This document shows positions 20,721-32,500 of a stretch of DNA of 64,000 nt, one piece after another (the stretch's first letter is position 1; the number at the start of each line of letters is the position of its first letter). The stretch comes from Sorghum bicolor (lineage: Eukaryota; Streptophyta; Magnoliopsida; Poales; Poaceae). The translations under genes and the position numbers were made by a program. Under the pieces are notes generated by a model. The model searched no databases. It was not told where the DNA came from and worked only from the letters and a program-made list of their open reading frames with translations. The stretch is from assembly GCF_000003195.3 (NCBI RefSeq), contig NC_012877.2, forward strand, positions 15,245,344-15,309,343, given 5' to 3'.

Positions 20721-22480
20721 ATTTCTGACAAGTTAGATATAGTTGTGTCTTCACCTAGATGGAGGCCCTAGGCGAAGGTGAGAGGGCTAGTAGGTGGGTC
20801 CATAAGCAAATAGGGTTTCATAACTGCACTCCCCAACCTCTTTGTACATAGGGTCCAGGCCCCTTTTTATAGGGCACTACTTGCTATTATTTTACTTTAC
20901 ATCTTTGCCCCTTGAAAGCTAGGGTACATTCATGGGATATTCCCATGTTAATATGAATTGCTAAGGGTAGCTCACGTCTTCTCCTCTTCCACCGCCTTTG
21001 CCTCTTAGGTTGTGGCCATGGGCTCACATGTGTCCCAAAGCTTGACATCACAGCTCCATAGGAGCCTCATAGTAAGCGCAGGCCTTCTTGGGTTCTTCGT
21101 AGCCTCCACCTAGGACACCACAGCCTCGCTCTTTCTTCCCAAAGCCTCCACCCTTCGGCCACGCCAAGGGGCCTCCGACATCATGTTATAGGCTCTATCC
21201 ATCCAAAGGGTGAAGGCAAAGACTCTGCCTAGTACTACAGCACAACATCACATAAGTGTTTTGTAAACCATTGAAAGGGTAGTGTTCTAGCCTCCGCTAC
21301 ACATCTATCAATGTCTCAATAGTTCCTACCTTGAGGGTATGGTCTGATGTGGGTAGGCCATGAATTTCAAACTTTGTATTGATATCAAGTAGCATAGGCT
21401 TCCCCCTTTCCCCCTAGGTCACCTGTATCGAATCATTAGAGTTATGATGTGTCATGGTTTGACTAGTTGTGGTGCCTCCAGAACCAATGTGTTTGTGAAC
21501 AGTGTGACTGTTGGTGCTTGGTAGTCATGGCATCCATCCAGGGGCCACAACCTATAAAGGAGGGCAGAGGGCACTTCCCTCATTCACATATTCTGCCATC
21601 ACTTTCCTTTCTTGCTCAGTTTTCCTTTCTTGCAATATGTACATGCTTTTATGTTGTGTCCTAGATTTTCTTTGTGCCACCACTTCTCCTTTTGGCATAC
21701 TCTAGTCTCCAAAAGTGGCTTCACCTTCTAGTTTGGATCTCCATTAGCCTTTGCTTAGTGGCCCTTATTCCCGCTTGGTTGGTGTGAGGGCTGCTGGTTG
21801 GTCAAAGAGGTTCGAGGAGTGCATGACTATGTCTATGGAGGCTCAAGAAGACCTTGAGAATACTAAAGCTTGTGTAAAAAAACTAGCCTAGTGGCAAAAT
21901 CATGGGGCTTTGGGCCTTTGCTCATGACTCAGGGTGCCATTGAGGCCCTTGAGAAGGAGGCTAATGAAGCAATTGTTTTTTAAGAATTTCTTTTCTTACG
22001 ATCTTCGTATTCCACATGTGTACTTCCTTTGAGTGGTCCTTAAGACATTCAAGGTACAACTCCATCACCTTACTCCCAATGGGATTCTGACTTTGAGCAA
22101 GTTCTATTATGCTTGTGAAATATATGGTGCTACACCTTTTGTCCTTATTATGAGCTTTAATGCCAACCAAAGAAGGCAAAAGTTGATGGGGTTGAGGTGA
22201 AGTATCAGTTTGCCAGTTGCACCTTTATGGCAAAGAGATCACAAAAGGGTAGCAGTTTAGAGATTTCCTTTTCCTAGAAAAATAAGTAGGAGAATGATTG
22301 GGCATGCTATTGGTTTTATGTGATGACCCCTGGTGTTATGCCCAACAGTAGACCAAAGGTCAAGAAGTATCCTTTTGTTCCACTATGGGGGAGATGAGGC
22401 ACGCTACTTGAGTTAGGCCTCCGACTAAGATCAATGATGATCGGGCAGTTATTGGTATTTATTAACTTGACACTTGTTTA
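20721..22480 (+). pseudogene. Decayed Gypsy-type ('putative gypsy type transposon' domain) remnant
   Basis: Between about 21790 and 22400 shifted + strand frames show VQLHHLTPNGIL, VDGVEVKYQF-like and ENDWACYWFYV-like motifs. I recognise these from the plant 'putative gypsy type transposon' domain carried as an extra ORF by Tat-lineage Gypsy elements. Frame changes and stops are frequent. The part before it (20721-21790) has LTR-like or leader-like sequence but no boundary that I can define. Confidence 0.5.
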
Positions 22481-22489
22481 GCTATAGTC

Positions 22490-23662
22490 AAAGCCCAAGT
22501 TTGGTTTTAGATAATTGATGAAACCCAAGTACTAACCTCTATGCTAAGTGTGTGAATTAGATGAGGTTGGTACATACCAAGTGGTCGAGCAAGAGATGAT
22601 CATGGTGATGATGGTGATGACAAAGATATTGCTTTGGGTATTGGTTTTAGTGATCAAAACACCATAGAGGGTGTCATCACACTTAGGATACATAGTCACA
22701 CTATAAAGAGGGGAATTCTTTGGCTAAGCGATCTATTGAGTACCACTTATATTGTTCATGTGCATGTATTTAGAACCTAATGAGCTAACTCAACTCCTTG
22801 AAGAAAATGTTTGTAAAATGCTAACACACATGCACATGATGGTTTACACATGGTGGTGTTGGCACAATTACCAAAAAGGAGTTTGAAGGGTAGACAGGGG
22901 CATTTTTGTGAAAACAAAATGCTTATTTTCTACTGCACTAGAGAGACTTGATCGGGTGGCAAAGTTGTGGAAGTATTTCTCACTAAGAAATACACATCGG
23001 ACGTAGTAGGCATGGGCACTGGACGTTGGGCATGCGTTCGGTCAGTACTGACTTGCAACACGCAGAGAGTATCACCTAGGGTTGAGCACGAGATGTAGGG
23101 ACCTACGCGTCCACTTATTTGTTGAGAACATCAGATGCTGCTGACTACATGCTGGGTGAACACTATTCATCATCCAATAAAGATGGGGTGTTGCACCAGA
23201 CACTGTTGCACCAAACACTAGGGTGCATTAGGTTAGCATGCAACTAGACATGTTTAGTGTGAGTTTGAGTGTTTTGGAACTCTATGAGTAGCAATCGGAC
23301 GTTGGGTGTTAAGTCCGGTCGGTATGTCCGGTGTGAACTTAACCATTGAGATCTAACGCGTGATGTTCAAAGACAGATGACACGTGGTAGCAATCCGAGC
23401 ATCATATGCTAGGGTCTGCGTTTGGTTGATTGGACCAGAGCATCTGATGGCTCCAATTTCTATGTAAACACAGAGCCAATGACTCTATTTCTTTGAGGTG
23501 CTTATAAATAGTGTTTAGCCAGCTTAGGGCTCACTCTCTTGGCACTTTGACATACTTGACATTATTGTGAGCCTAAGCAAACACCTCCCACTCATCTCCT
23601 TCATAGGTTCACCTTTTTTGTGAGATTAGGAGTGATTCTAAATGCATTTGCATGAGTGATTG
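22490..23662 (+). repeat. Degenerate Sirevirus-type LTR, truncated
   Basis: From AGTTTGGTTTTAGATAATTG it follows the LTR at 6012-8391 in order: CAAGTGGTCGAGC, AAATGTTTGTAAAATGCTAAC, a region of decayed GGAC palindromes (C to T changes), TATAAATAG near 23505, and CACTCTCTTGGCA. It breaks at GAGTGATTG (23662), where the Gypsy LTR fragment begins. It is much older than the other Sirevirus LTRs here. Confidence 0.65.
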
Positions 23663-23835
23663 TGTCGACGGTGTCAATAGGGGGTACCCAAATAGACATC
23701 TCTGACAAAGGATCAAAAGCTAACCCACGAGTCAGACTCGATGCCCCTCTCCACAAACACGTGCCGATCAATGCTCTAATTCAACCCATAATGTGCACGA
23801 TGATTGATCCTGGTCTCGATTACGAAAATAGGACT
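23663..23835 (+). repeat. Gypsy LTR, first ~170 bp only
   Basis: TGTCGACGGTGTCAATA and the following 170 bp match 25509 onward, then the match stops abruptly and antisense-ORF sequence begins. Confidence 0.8.
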
Positions 23836-24490
23836 GGTGGGTTCTTGATCACGTCGTAATTCCAATTATCAGGGCGCGCTTTGATGAGCCATCCGGTGTA
23901 GGAGGGGAAGAGACTGTCGTCATTTTGGAGATAAACCCACTGAGAGTCCCACTGGGCGTGATTTGACGTCAACCCAGTAGGGATGTACTCGCGAGGCTCG
24001 TCCGTGTGCCCTGACTTTTGCACCAGGTTGCCGCAGCTGGCCCGAACCAGTCTCCTCACTCTGGTGGTACCGCTAGGAGCATGGAATAGCTCCCCCGGAA
24101 GAGGTGAAGCCACAGCTCCCAGTGTGGCATCACCCCCAAGTAGCCTTCACACACCGCGGCGAAGATCGCCGCGTTGGAAATGGCGTTAGGGGAAGGTGTT
24201 GGAGTTCAGCTCCATAGTGGTGGAGAAGCACCCTCATGAAGCAGCTCGGGAGAGATCCGAGCCCGTGGTGGTGGAATTTGATAAGGATACCATGTAACCT
24301 TCCGGCGGACTCAGCTGGTGTTCCACTGGCGGTGCGATCCACTCCGGCCATGTCGGGGAGGTAGCAGGACGGAGGAGCCCCCCTCCCACCAAATTCCGCA
24401 ACCAGCGCTCCGTCACGATCGACGGGTGCCAGTCGTCGGGGACGGTCAGCTTCACCGGCATGGTTGACAAAGGTGGTGGCACGATGAAGA
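23836..24490 (-). pseudogene. Antisense ORF, N-terminal 'putative gypsy type transposon' domain
   Basis: Reading on the - strand from the ATG near 24460, frames show DWHPSIVTERWL, PPEGYMVSL, CEGYLGV-like and HAQWDSQWVYLQNDDS motifs, the conserved blocks of this plant domain in Tat-lineage elements. Its function is unknown. It needs at least two frame changes. The C-terminal half is missing here and is found on the same strand at 46120-47121. A possible - strand TATA lies near 24633-24641. Confidence 0.7.
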
Positions 24491-25508
24491 TGGTGGGGAA
24501 AGTTTTTTAGCTATCTCGTTTCTCCTCTCTCGCTGGATATATTCTTCTCTGGTATGCAAGTAAGTATGGGAAGGAAGGAAGAGGAGGCAGTGGCGAAAGG
24601 TGGAAGGGGAAGCAACAGGGCGGCCCCTCGAATATATAGACGCGCCGCAATGTGAAGATCCGACAATCACGGTAACTCCCCTCCCTAAATGCACCGCCTA
24701 ACGGTCTCGATTTCCCTGCGATAGGACGTCGCGGTTTACACCCAGGCAGGAGGGCGTTACAATGGCTCTCTCCTAAAAAGACGCACCCAACAGGCAAGAA
24801 GACAAACCACTGCAGCAACTCCTTCCACCACAAGGTAAGCCCAGCCCTAGCCATCGATGAAACCTCGAGAGAACGCAGACTGACCCGCCGATAGGGTTCG
24901 GTGGTCACTCTCGAGTACCCAAGTCAGGGACACCCAGAAGGATTTCGAAACAAGGCATAGCTCAAAAGCTGATCCTCGAGATCCTACTGGGAGTATCCAA
25001 GGCTGAGACTAACAGACCGACGAGGAATCCCCATGGAGGGAGGCATCGAGCCGCTGGACCCTATCGAGCGAGGCCAGTATCCTCACCCGCACTAGCCTAG
25101 CTTTAATGAGAACGCCTCCGGACTACAACCAACCCTCATCGAACGGGGCATGGGTTCTCGCTTGGATTTCCCGATAACAGCTCACAAAGGATGATGACGC
25201 TCACCCCATTGGGCGTACGTCACGCTCCACATCACGCGACCAAATGAAAGGAATCACAAACGTAGGCTGGCATCAACAAAACCACGAACAAAGGCTCGGG
25301 GGCTCTACCAGAAGTCGACACCCCTAAACGGAAAGAGAGTCAAAAATAATTAGACCAAGGGATAATACAGCCCTCAAAGGAGTCCACTGACTCCTCCGAG
25401 GCCTCAGGGGCTACCCCGCGGGGGTCGCTCTCACGCCCCCCATGGAAATTCGATTGTTAAAAAGCCACTGCTCGATCACCAATGCTCGAGCAGGGGCTCG
25501 GGGGCTAC
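24491..25508 (+). other. Gypsy 3' internal region with polypurine tract
   Basis: Non-coding sequence between the antisense ORF and the LTR. GCTCGGGGGCTAC at 25496-25508 is the polypurine tract directly before the LTR, and similar GGCTCGGGGGCT words occur near 25285 and 25400. Confidence 0.65.
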
Positions 25509-26650
25509 TATCGAGGGTGTTAATATGGGTTTCCCAAACAGACATCCCTGACAAAGGATCAATAGCTAACCGGCAAGTCAGACTCGACACCCCCCTCCAC
25601 AAACACGCGTCGATCAATGCTCTAATTCAACCCATGACGCGCATGATGATCGATCTTGCTATCGATTATGGAAACAGGATCGAGCGAACGGTTAAAGGCT
25701 CAAAACTAGACAGTCCTCGACTATGGAAGTAACGTTGAGCAAACCAACCAACCTCGAGCGCAAAAGTGCGCCCCCACTGCCTGCCATGGGTACGGGATTC
25801 AGGGCATTTAATGCGACTGACAGGTTCCCACCTAACCCAATAGGCACGTCAAACATGATGATGGGTCGTGCACCCGTAAAATCCTGCTTTTTCTCGACTT
25901 TGTCCTCAAAATCGGGGAAAGGTACGTGCAGGTACTATTACAACAGGCGTAATGTCCCATCAAGAGGCCCCTTGAGACGTGGTAGTCAGCGCTCTTGTAC
26001 ACGGACGCCGCCTAGACCGCCGGAACCTCGAACCTGCGTGCTCCTTCCCATAGAAGGGTTGAGTGATGGAAGTCAGCGCTCAAACCACTCCCGACACGAT
26101 GTCTACTACAACATACAAGCATGCGTATTCACGAACCAATACCAGACGATGTACATGAGATAAGCTCAGGAGGTGCGCGCGCCATCATCACCAAGTACAC
26201 TATAACAAGATAGGTACACTATACAAGCTCAGGAGGTGCGCCATCATCAACTCGAGGAAGTACACTATACAAGCCTCGAGTAGACCCACACCATACCCCT
26301 ATCGAGGCCTACTCTAGCACCTATGCACTATAACTTTGAGCCTCCCCTTGGACTATAAAAGGGGACGCTAAAGCCAAGCTAGAAGCGGGGGGGTAACACA
26401 AACAAAGCATAACTCGTACGCACACTCCACGTACTTAGGACTTAGAATCCACATCGAATCTCTCTTATATTCACCCCTGTACAAGCACTTAGGTGCAAGA
26501 TAATACATACTCTCTCCCCCAATGGACGTAGGGCCTTCTTTCGCCTGAACCAGGATAAACCCTTGTGTCCATCTTGCATCACCATCTGGAAAGGAGAACA
26601 CGAACACAAATTCACTCATTGGTGTTAACTCCTGGGGTTAAAACACCAAT
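25509..26650 (+). repeat. Gypsy LTR, complete, shared by two internal regions
   Basis: Starts TATCGAGGGTG after the polypurine tract and ends near AACACCAATA before the primer site. A TATA box (TATAAAAGG) is at 26354-26362. The exact right border is uncertain by a few bases. Confidence 0.75.
26354..26362 (+). promoter_or_regulatory. TATA box of the Gypsy LTR
   Basis: TATAAAAGG about 300 bp before the LTR end, a position expected for the retrotransposon promoter. Confidence 0.65.
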
Positions 26651-26652
26651 AG

Positions 26653-26671
26653 TTGGTGTGCTAGGTAGGGG
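26653..26671 (+). other. Primer binding site, decayed
   Basis: TTGGTGTGCTAGGTAGGGG matches the usual TTGGCGCGCCAGGTAGGGG site of these elements with three C to T/G to A-type changes at CpG positions. I do not name the tRNA. Confidence 0.6.
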
Positions 26672-26774
26672 TATTGAGTGTTCACTGATGATTTTTCTAC
26701 CTATTTTCTAGATGGCTTCCCTAATTTTGCTGATTCCACGTTCCACAGTGATTTAGTTTGAGAGCCTCAAGTTC

Positions 26775-28055
26775 ATGTCCACCGGCTTCAGCTTGCTCTC
26801 CGTTGGAGGGTCGGAGGGGACCCACGTTACGCCCGCACGTCCAAGAGCCGCGCGTCGACCTCACCACCACGCCTCCCGGTCCAAGAGGAGGCGCGATCAG
26901 CACCATAACCACCACTCCATGGCTGCTACGCGATCGCTGCCCCACGCAGGACAGCTGGACCCCTCGATTGCGGGTCCATCAGCTCCACGCCTCAGGACAG
27001 TGGCCAAGCCGGCCAGCCAAGGGAGTGATCGTTGCTCGACGGTGCCAAGGGAAACCATCCCCCACGCACCTTCACCGCCATCCGCCTTGCTACCTCATGG
27101 ATTGTTTGCCACCAGGCGAATGCTTCCGTTCAGCCTCGATAACACCACCGCCTCCTCTGCTAAAACATTCCGCCCCAACGCCAATGCACACATAGGGCAG
27201 CCACTAGCCCTCACGTGTAGCGTAACGACACCACAGGAGGCCCCCTCATCGGCTGGAAGCCCAGGCTTTCCACAGATATGCAGGCCTCGACCTCTTGGTC
27301 CAGGACGCTACACACTCACCACGCTGAGACAACAGCTGGCAGAGGAGTGGCGCGGATGTTTCTACACTGCTACAGAGCCCAACCCCGACTCTAAGTCTGA
27401 TAGCTATGATCCCATGAGGGAGTGCTTCAACATCGTAGATGGAGCCGTGGCCACCACAGACGACACGGAGGACAACGGCAATGCTGCCGCCGCTCCAGCA
27501 GCAAGAATAGACCCTAGGACTCCTGGGCACAAAGGACAGGTAGACCCTCCTCCCCCTCAAGACGATAAGGCCGTGCAGCTCATGCAATTGCGCGAGTTGA
27601 AGGCCAAACTTGAAGAGGATCAGGAGCGCCTCAACCAGCTAGAGCAGGCTCTCGAGCAAGATCAAGCGCACCCGCACGGTGGAGGCGCCTGAGGTTGCGC
27701 TCGACACATCTACCGACAGATCATCAAAGACGGAGAACCAGAATGCCTTATCAGTCGTTTCTCTCGAGTGGGCTAGAACATAGTGGCAGCAACCATGTTG
27801 CTGTGCAATATGCCCGAGCCCTCAAACTCCCAAGAACGACGCATATAGGATGAGATACAGGGCCTACTCCACATCGTGGTAGCCCAGCAGGCTGAGAGCT
27901 CGGCTTCCCGACGTCGATGGCCAGCCACGGAGAAACGCCTCGAGCCAATGCAACATGAGAGGGAGGTCTCTGTCCACCAAGAACCTCCCTCTCGAGGCAA
28001 GAAGGCAACCCCGGTCTAGGAAGGCCTCATCAATAACCAGGAGTCGCATGACCCA
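26775..28055 (+). pseudogene. gag: Tat-type Gag, N-terminal part
   Basis: A 305-residue open frame (26775-27692) covers the N-terminal region, with a DPMRECF motif and a C-terminal Glu/Gln/Leu-rich coiled coil (about residues 265-300). In another frame, after 27693, the conserved VAATMLLCNMPEPS and QQAESSASRRR segments follow with stops. The chain is cut at 28055 by the Athila-like element and goes on at 40538. As structural protein it would form the particle, but it is not functional in this state. Confidence 0.7.
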
Positions 28056-29394
28056 TGTTGACGGTCCTTAAGTATCAAATTTAATTATCAAATAAACAAA
28101 GAAAAGGATCCAAATAAAATCAACATCTAGACTTAGGGTTTTATCTGACAGAATTCCATGAGTTTTGGTGTTTGTCTATTTCTGCAGGGGGTTATCAGGA
28201 AATATGAAAGAAAGGCCCACACGTCGGGTTTACATAGAGATATTAACGTGCCGCGCAATTTTCTACCATCTAGAAGACTCCAGAAGCCACGGGAACGAAC
28301 GGGAGGCCGATCGGGCCCGGGGGCAGGGCGCCCGCCCAAGTCCCTTGGGTGCCCGCCCAGCTATAGTAACCAATCAGCTTCAACTTCGCGGATCATGCTC
28401 CACCGACCTAATACTTCAAGGAAAACCACACGATCAATGTCGGTTTAATCCGATGGCCCAGGTTCACTTGAGGGGACTATATAACCAGACCCCCTGGCCC
28501 CTGGAGGAGTCACCCCTTGATCATTATTCATTATTCATAGACAGAGCAAAAGCTAGGGTTTAGAGATGAGAGTTCTCCTCTCTTCTCTAAACTAGAGTAG
28601 ATCTAGATAGTAGCAAGATGGAGAGCGAAGGAGGATTAGAGGAGAGGCCGGCCTGTCGGTTCTTCCTCCGGTTGTACTTCGTCATGATCAAGCTCTAATC
28701 AAGCTTGCTCATGGGATGACTCTGGTAATCTACTTCTAATTCATTATGCAATTACTAATTATGTATGTTCTGGTTCACAACTCTTTTGAGTATTCTAATC
28801 TATAGGACGCTATAGGTGAGAGTTGTAGTATAGGTGTAAGCGTGGTGCTTAGACCTAGATTACTTGTGGATATCCCCTGTCTAGCTGGATCGTGTGGTAG
28901 GCCGCGTAGGTGACAGTTACGTTGGTCTTCTGTAGTCCACCTCTCGTTAGCAGGACGGGTAGGGTTTATCGGCCTAAGGATAAGCATCCTTTGTGGTGTA
29001 CTCTTATCACGTGGTTCGTCCCAGATATAGACATACCCCTTTGAATTAGAGAAACCATAGTTATACTCTCTATTCTGCTACCATCGCCCATATATTAGTA
29101 TTGCTCTAATCTCTATTCCCATATTATCACTCACTATTATCTTACCTTTAATATTGTTCTTATTCAATTCTACCATCTTTCCTATTCACACCTATCTATC
29201 TATCTTGGTTAAGTTAGAGCATAGTTGGTTCTCCCGTTTCCCTGTGGATACGATAAAACCTTTAACCGGGTAAAAGCTTCAACGGTATCCGTGCGCTTGC
29301 GGATTATCTGTGTGCGTATAAATACCATAGTACACTCTAGTGCCATGATGGGGATGACAACCTAGTATTCAAGTGGTGTTAGCAAGTGTCAACA
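28056..29394 (+). repeat. 5' LTR of the Athila-like element
   Basis: 1,339 bp, TGTTGACGG...GTCAACA, with a TATATAA box near 28478. It keeps a 21-bp segment (around 28338-28360, between repeated GCCCGCCCA words) that is lost in the 3' LTR. Confidence 0.92.
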
Positions 29395-29402
29395 AGCATT
29401 TT

Positions 29403-29420
29403 TGGCGCCGTTGCCGGGGA
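29403..29420 (+). other. Primer binding site, tRNA-Asp type
   Basis: TGGCGCCGTTGCCGGGGA is the complement of the 3' end of plant tRNA-Asp over 18 bases. This site is typical for Athila and related Gypsy lineages. Confidence 0.8.
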
Positions 29421-29551
29421 AACGGTTGCTGAGTTAACTACGAACTAGCTTAATCATTTTCTAAAAAAATAAAAAAAAATAATTTCCTTTTATCCTTTGC
29501 CTCATCTCTGCTAATCTTTCTTCTTATCTAATCCTTGATCTCTGGTCTATC

Positions 29552-32500
29552 ATGAATTCAAACATGTCTATCTATGAATTTCATAGACCTACGGGCACAC
29601 ATCTCGAACCACCAAAATCTTCAAAGCCTATCATAGCATCTAGTTTTGAGATAGACCCCGAATACATAGAATTTGTTCAAAAACAACCTTTCTCAGGAGA
29701 AGGTGAGGAAAACCCATACACACCTAAGAGAGTATAACACCCCAAAATTTTTATTTTGGGTTGTTATTATAAATCAATAAAAAAATAAAGGGTTTTAATA
29801 TGTCGATAAAATTTGCCAACAATAGTTTAGATTTCTATATATTTTTATCGAAGAAAAATGATGCTTTTCAAATATTTTGGAATTAATTAGACGAGCTTTT
29901 GTTGATGTGATGCTTGTCTATTACTTGAGTTTATTATTTTTATGTGTGCTAAGATTTTTAAAAAAAACACGTTTAGACGTCGTCCAATCTTTCCCGAGAA
30001 TTTTTTCGAACCTTCTCGAGACTTTTTTCCATTTTCCTAAAGCAAAAATCTAATTTTTGGATGCTCTAAAATTCTTTTTTTTATAGACACCAAAAACTTT
30101 ATTTCAATTGATCAACTCTCAATATATCTCTAAAAGTTTTCCTTTAATTTTTAGAATTTTGGAAATATTTTTCAGGGCTTTAAAATGATTTCAGCTTTTT
30201 CTGGAATTATTTTGGAACTGAAAATGATTTATTTAAAATCCCAAAATTAAGAAATTCCAAAACTTTTCCAAACCCTAGACCTATATATATGCCGGCGTAG
30301 CCCTCGACGCGCTGATTCCAGAAGTACAACCCTTATTCCGAGCCGCCGCTCGTAGCCCCGCAGATCCATCGCCGAAGTTTCGGATCTCGTTTCCGACGAA
30401 CTTTTCCGGCGAAAGTTCGGCGAGCGTTTCCGGCCAACTCCGGCATCCTCTGCGAAAACCGTCACCGCTGCGAGGTTCGTCTCGTCATCCTCTACACCGG
30501 CACGCCATCCTTTTCTCGAATCCGTGCTCGTTTATTGTTCCCTAACCTTTCTCTTTCTTTTCCGGTGAGAAGCACCATGGCCAGCTATCTCCTTCGACTC
30601 CGGCCGCCCGATGCCAATCCAGCCTCCACCCAATGGCATCTCCTACGCATCTCACAGCCCTGTGCTCGTGGCCCCCTTTTTCCCGAGCAGCAGCAGCAGA
30701 CGTTGCTGCTCAGCCAAGTTGCGGCCGTCGGCCATGCCCGCGAGCCGTGCGGCCCGTAGTCGGCCCCACCACCGCGGCCCGGTGGGATAGGCGCGCCGCT
30801 GCCACCGCTAGCCTGCTGTCTAGTCGAGCCCCTCCCTTCCCTTCTCGGTGCACAGCAGCTGCTGCTTCCCATCTCCAACTTGGCCAGCGCCGTTCACGAA
30901 CATGACTAAAGAAGAAGATCATGGTATTTACGTTTCTGCCATTCAGTTGTTAATTTCCGTCATTTAATCGTTTTAACTCCGATTCGAGTCGTTCTAGTTG
31001 CGTTAGATTCATGTCGTCGTGTTCTACGCAGTAGTACAAATGTTTATTATGCAACTTGTTTATACATTTATTAATTTAAATGTAATTTGTTTAATATTTA
31101 GTTAATAACTTTCTAACTAAAAATAACCTAGGGTTATAATTCTGTTCTTGTTGCTACGATGTAAGTTATGATCGTTGCCATGTTATGTGTTTATAAATTT
31201 ACTCATATGAATTTGATTAATGAATAGTCAATTCTCTTCTAAATTAAAAGCAACTTAGGATTATAATTTCAACTTTTATAAATAAATAAATGGTAACGCC
31301 GTTAATATTAGCTTAAGTGTTTCTTAAGTACAATTTATTTAGCCGTTAATATTGGCTTAAGTGTTTCTTAAGTACAATTTATTTAGTTAAACATGAAGCA
31401 TGTAATTAATTTGATTAATACCAACTTAAATGTATCTTTACTAAATATAATTTGCTTAGATATACACTCTGCATGAAATAGTCAATTAGTGCTCTCATAT
31501 GTTCTATGTTTTGAATTTAAATCTTATTAGTTTGAATAATAAAATATTTAGCGCATTTTATATTTATAAAAGGAACTTAGATTTATAAACATCAGTCTTT
31601 TATAGAATAAATATTACCTTGGTTAACACCAGTTTGAATGTGTTTTAAGTAATTATAATTTGTTTAGTTAAACGTGAAGCATGAAATTAAGTTGGTTAAT
31701 ATTTATTCAATGTCTTTTTAAATTAAAAGTAATTTATGTTTATCTTCATTCTTTTATAAATAATAAATGTTAGCTTGATTTATACAAACTTAAATGTTTC
31801 TTTGCCAAATATCATTTGCCTAGTTTAGTCACGAAACAACGAATCGACTAATTTTTATCATATTTTTTGTGCTTTCCAAATTAGAAATATTTAAGTGACT
31901 TAAATAATGTTAAATGTTTATAACTACAATATGATTAAGGTTTGTAAAGGTTCTTTCTAAATAAAACATAATTTGATTAATGATTGCACATGTTTGTTTC
32001 TAAATAAAAGTAACATATGAAAATATTGACCTTTTTATAATTACTTGTCAACTTAAATGGGTATTTATTAATTTTTAATTTGCCTTGTTCAAATATGATC
32101 ATATAAAGTAGTTTTAGATGAATTTGATTAGTATTTGTTCTATGCCTTTTTGAATTTGTAGTTTAGGTTTATCTCCGATCTTTCATAAATTATATTAATT
32201 ATATAATATCAACATAAATGTCTTGTCAGTGGTGATTTGCTCAGCTCAACTTTGAAAATAAATAGTGATTCTAATTAAGTTGTTCTCACTTGTTTTATAT
32301 TCTCTAAGCTATGAATGCTAAAATAGTCTAAACAATTTCTATAACTATTTATAAATAGAATATGACTGGAACTATACTTTATCTTATATAATTATAGTTT
32401 GTTTAATTTCACTTTATGATATTTCTCTTAAAAGTCTATCACCTATTTTCATCAAATAAAATAGATCAAGCGAATAGTTGATCTTCTTCGTTGCACTTCG

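Noticed and set aside
24507..24908. - strand ORF of 133 residues with MTTEPYRRVS start
   Set aside because: Lies in the non-coding region between the antisense ORF and the LTR; no domain, probably leader sequence.
26758..27195. + strand ORF of 145 residues
   Set aside because: Overlaps the Tat gag frame at 26775-27692, which has the known family motifs.
28056..29394. ORFs inside the Athila-like LTRs (about 28158-28563 and 39317-39701)
   Set aside because: They lie in LTR leader sequence, recur in all three LTR copies with length changes, and show no domain.
30535..30922. Overlapping Ala/Arg/Pro-rich ORFs on both strands
   Set aside because: GC-rich part of the solo LTR; open frames on both strands follow from base composition.
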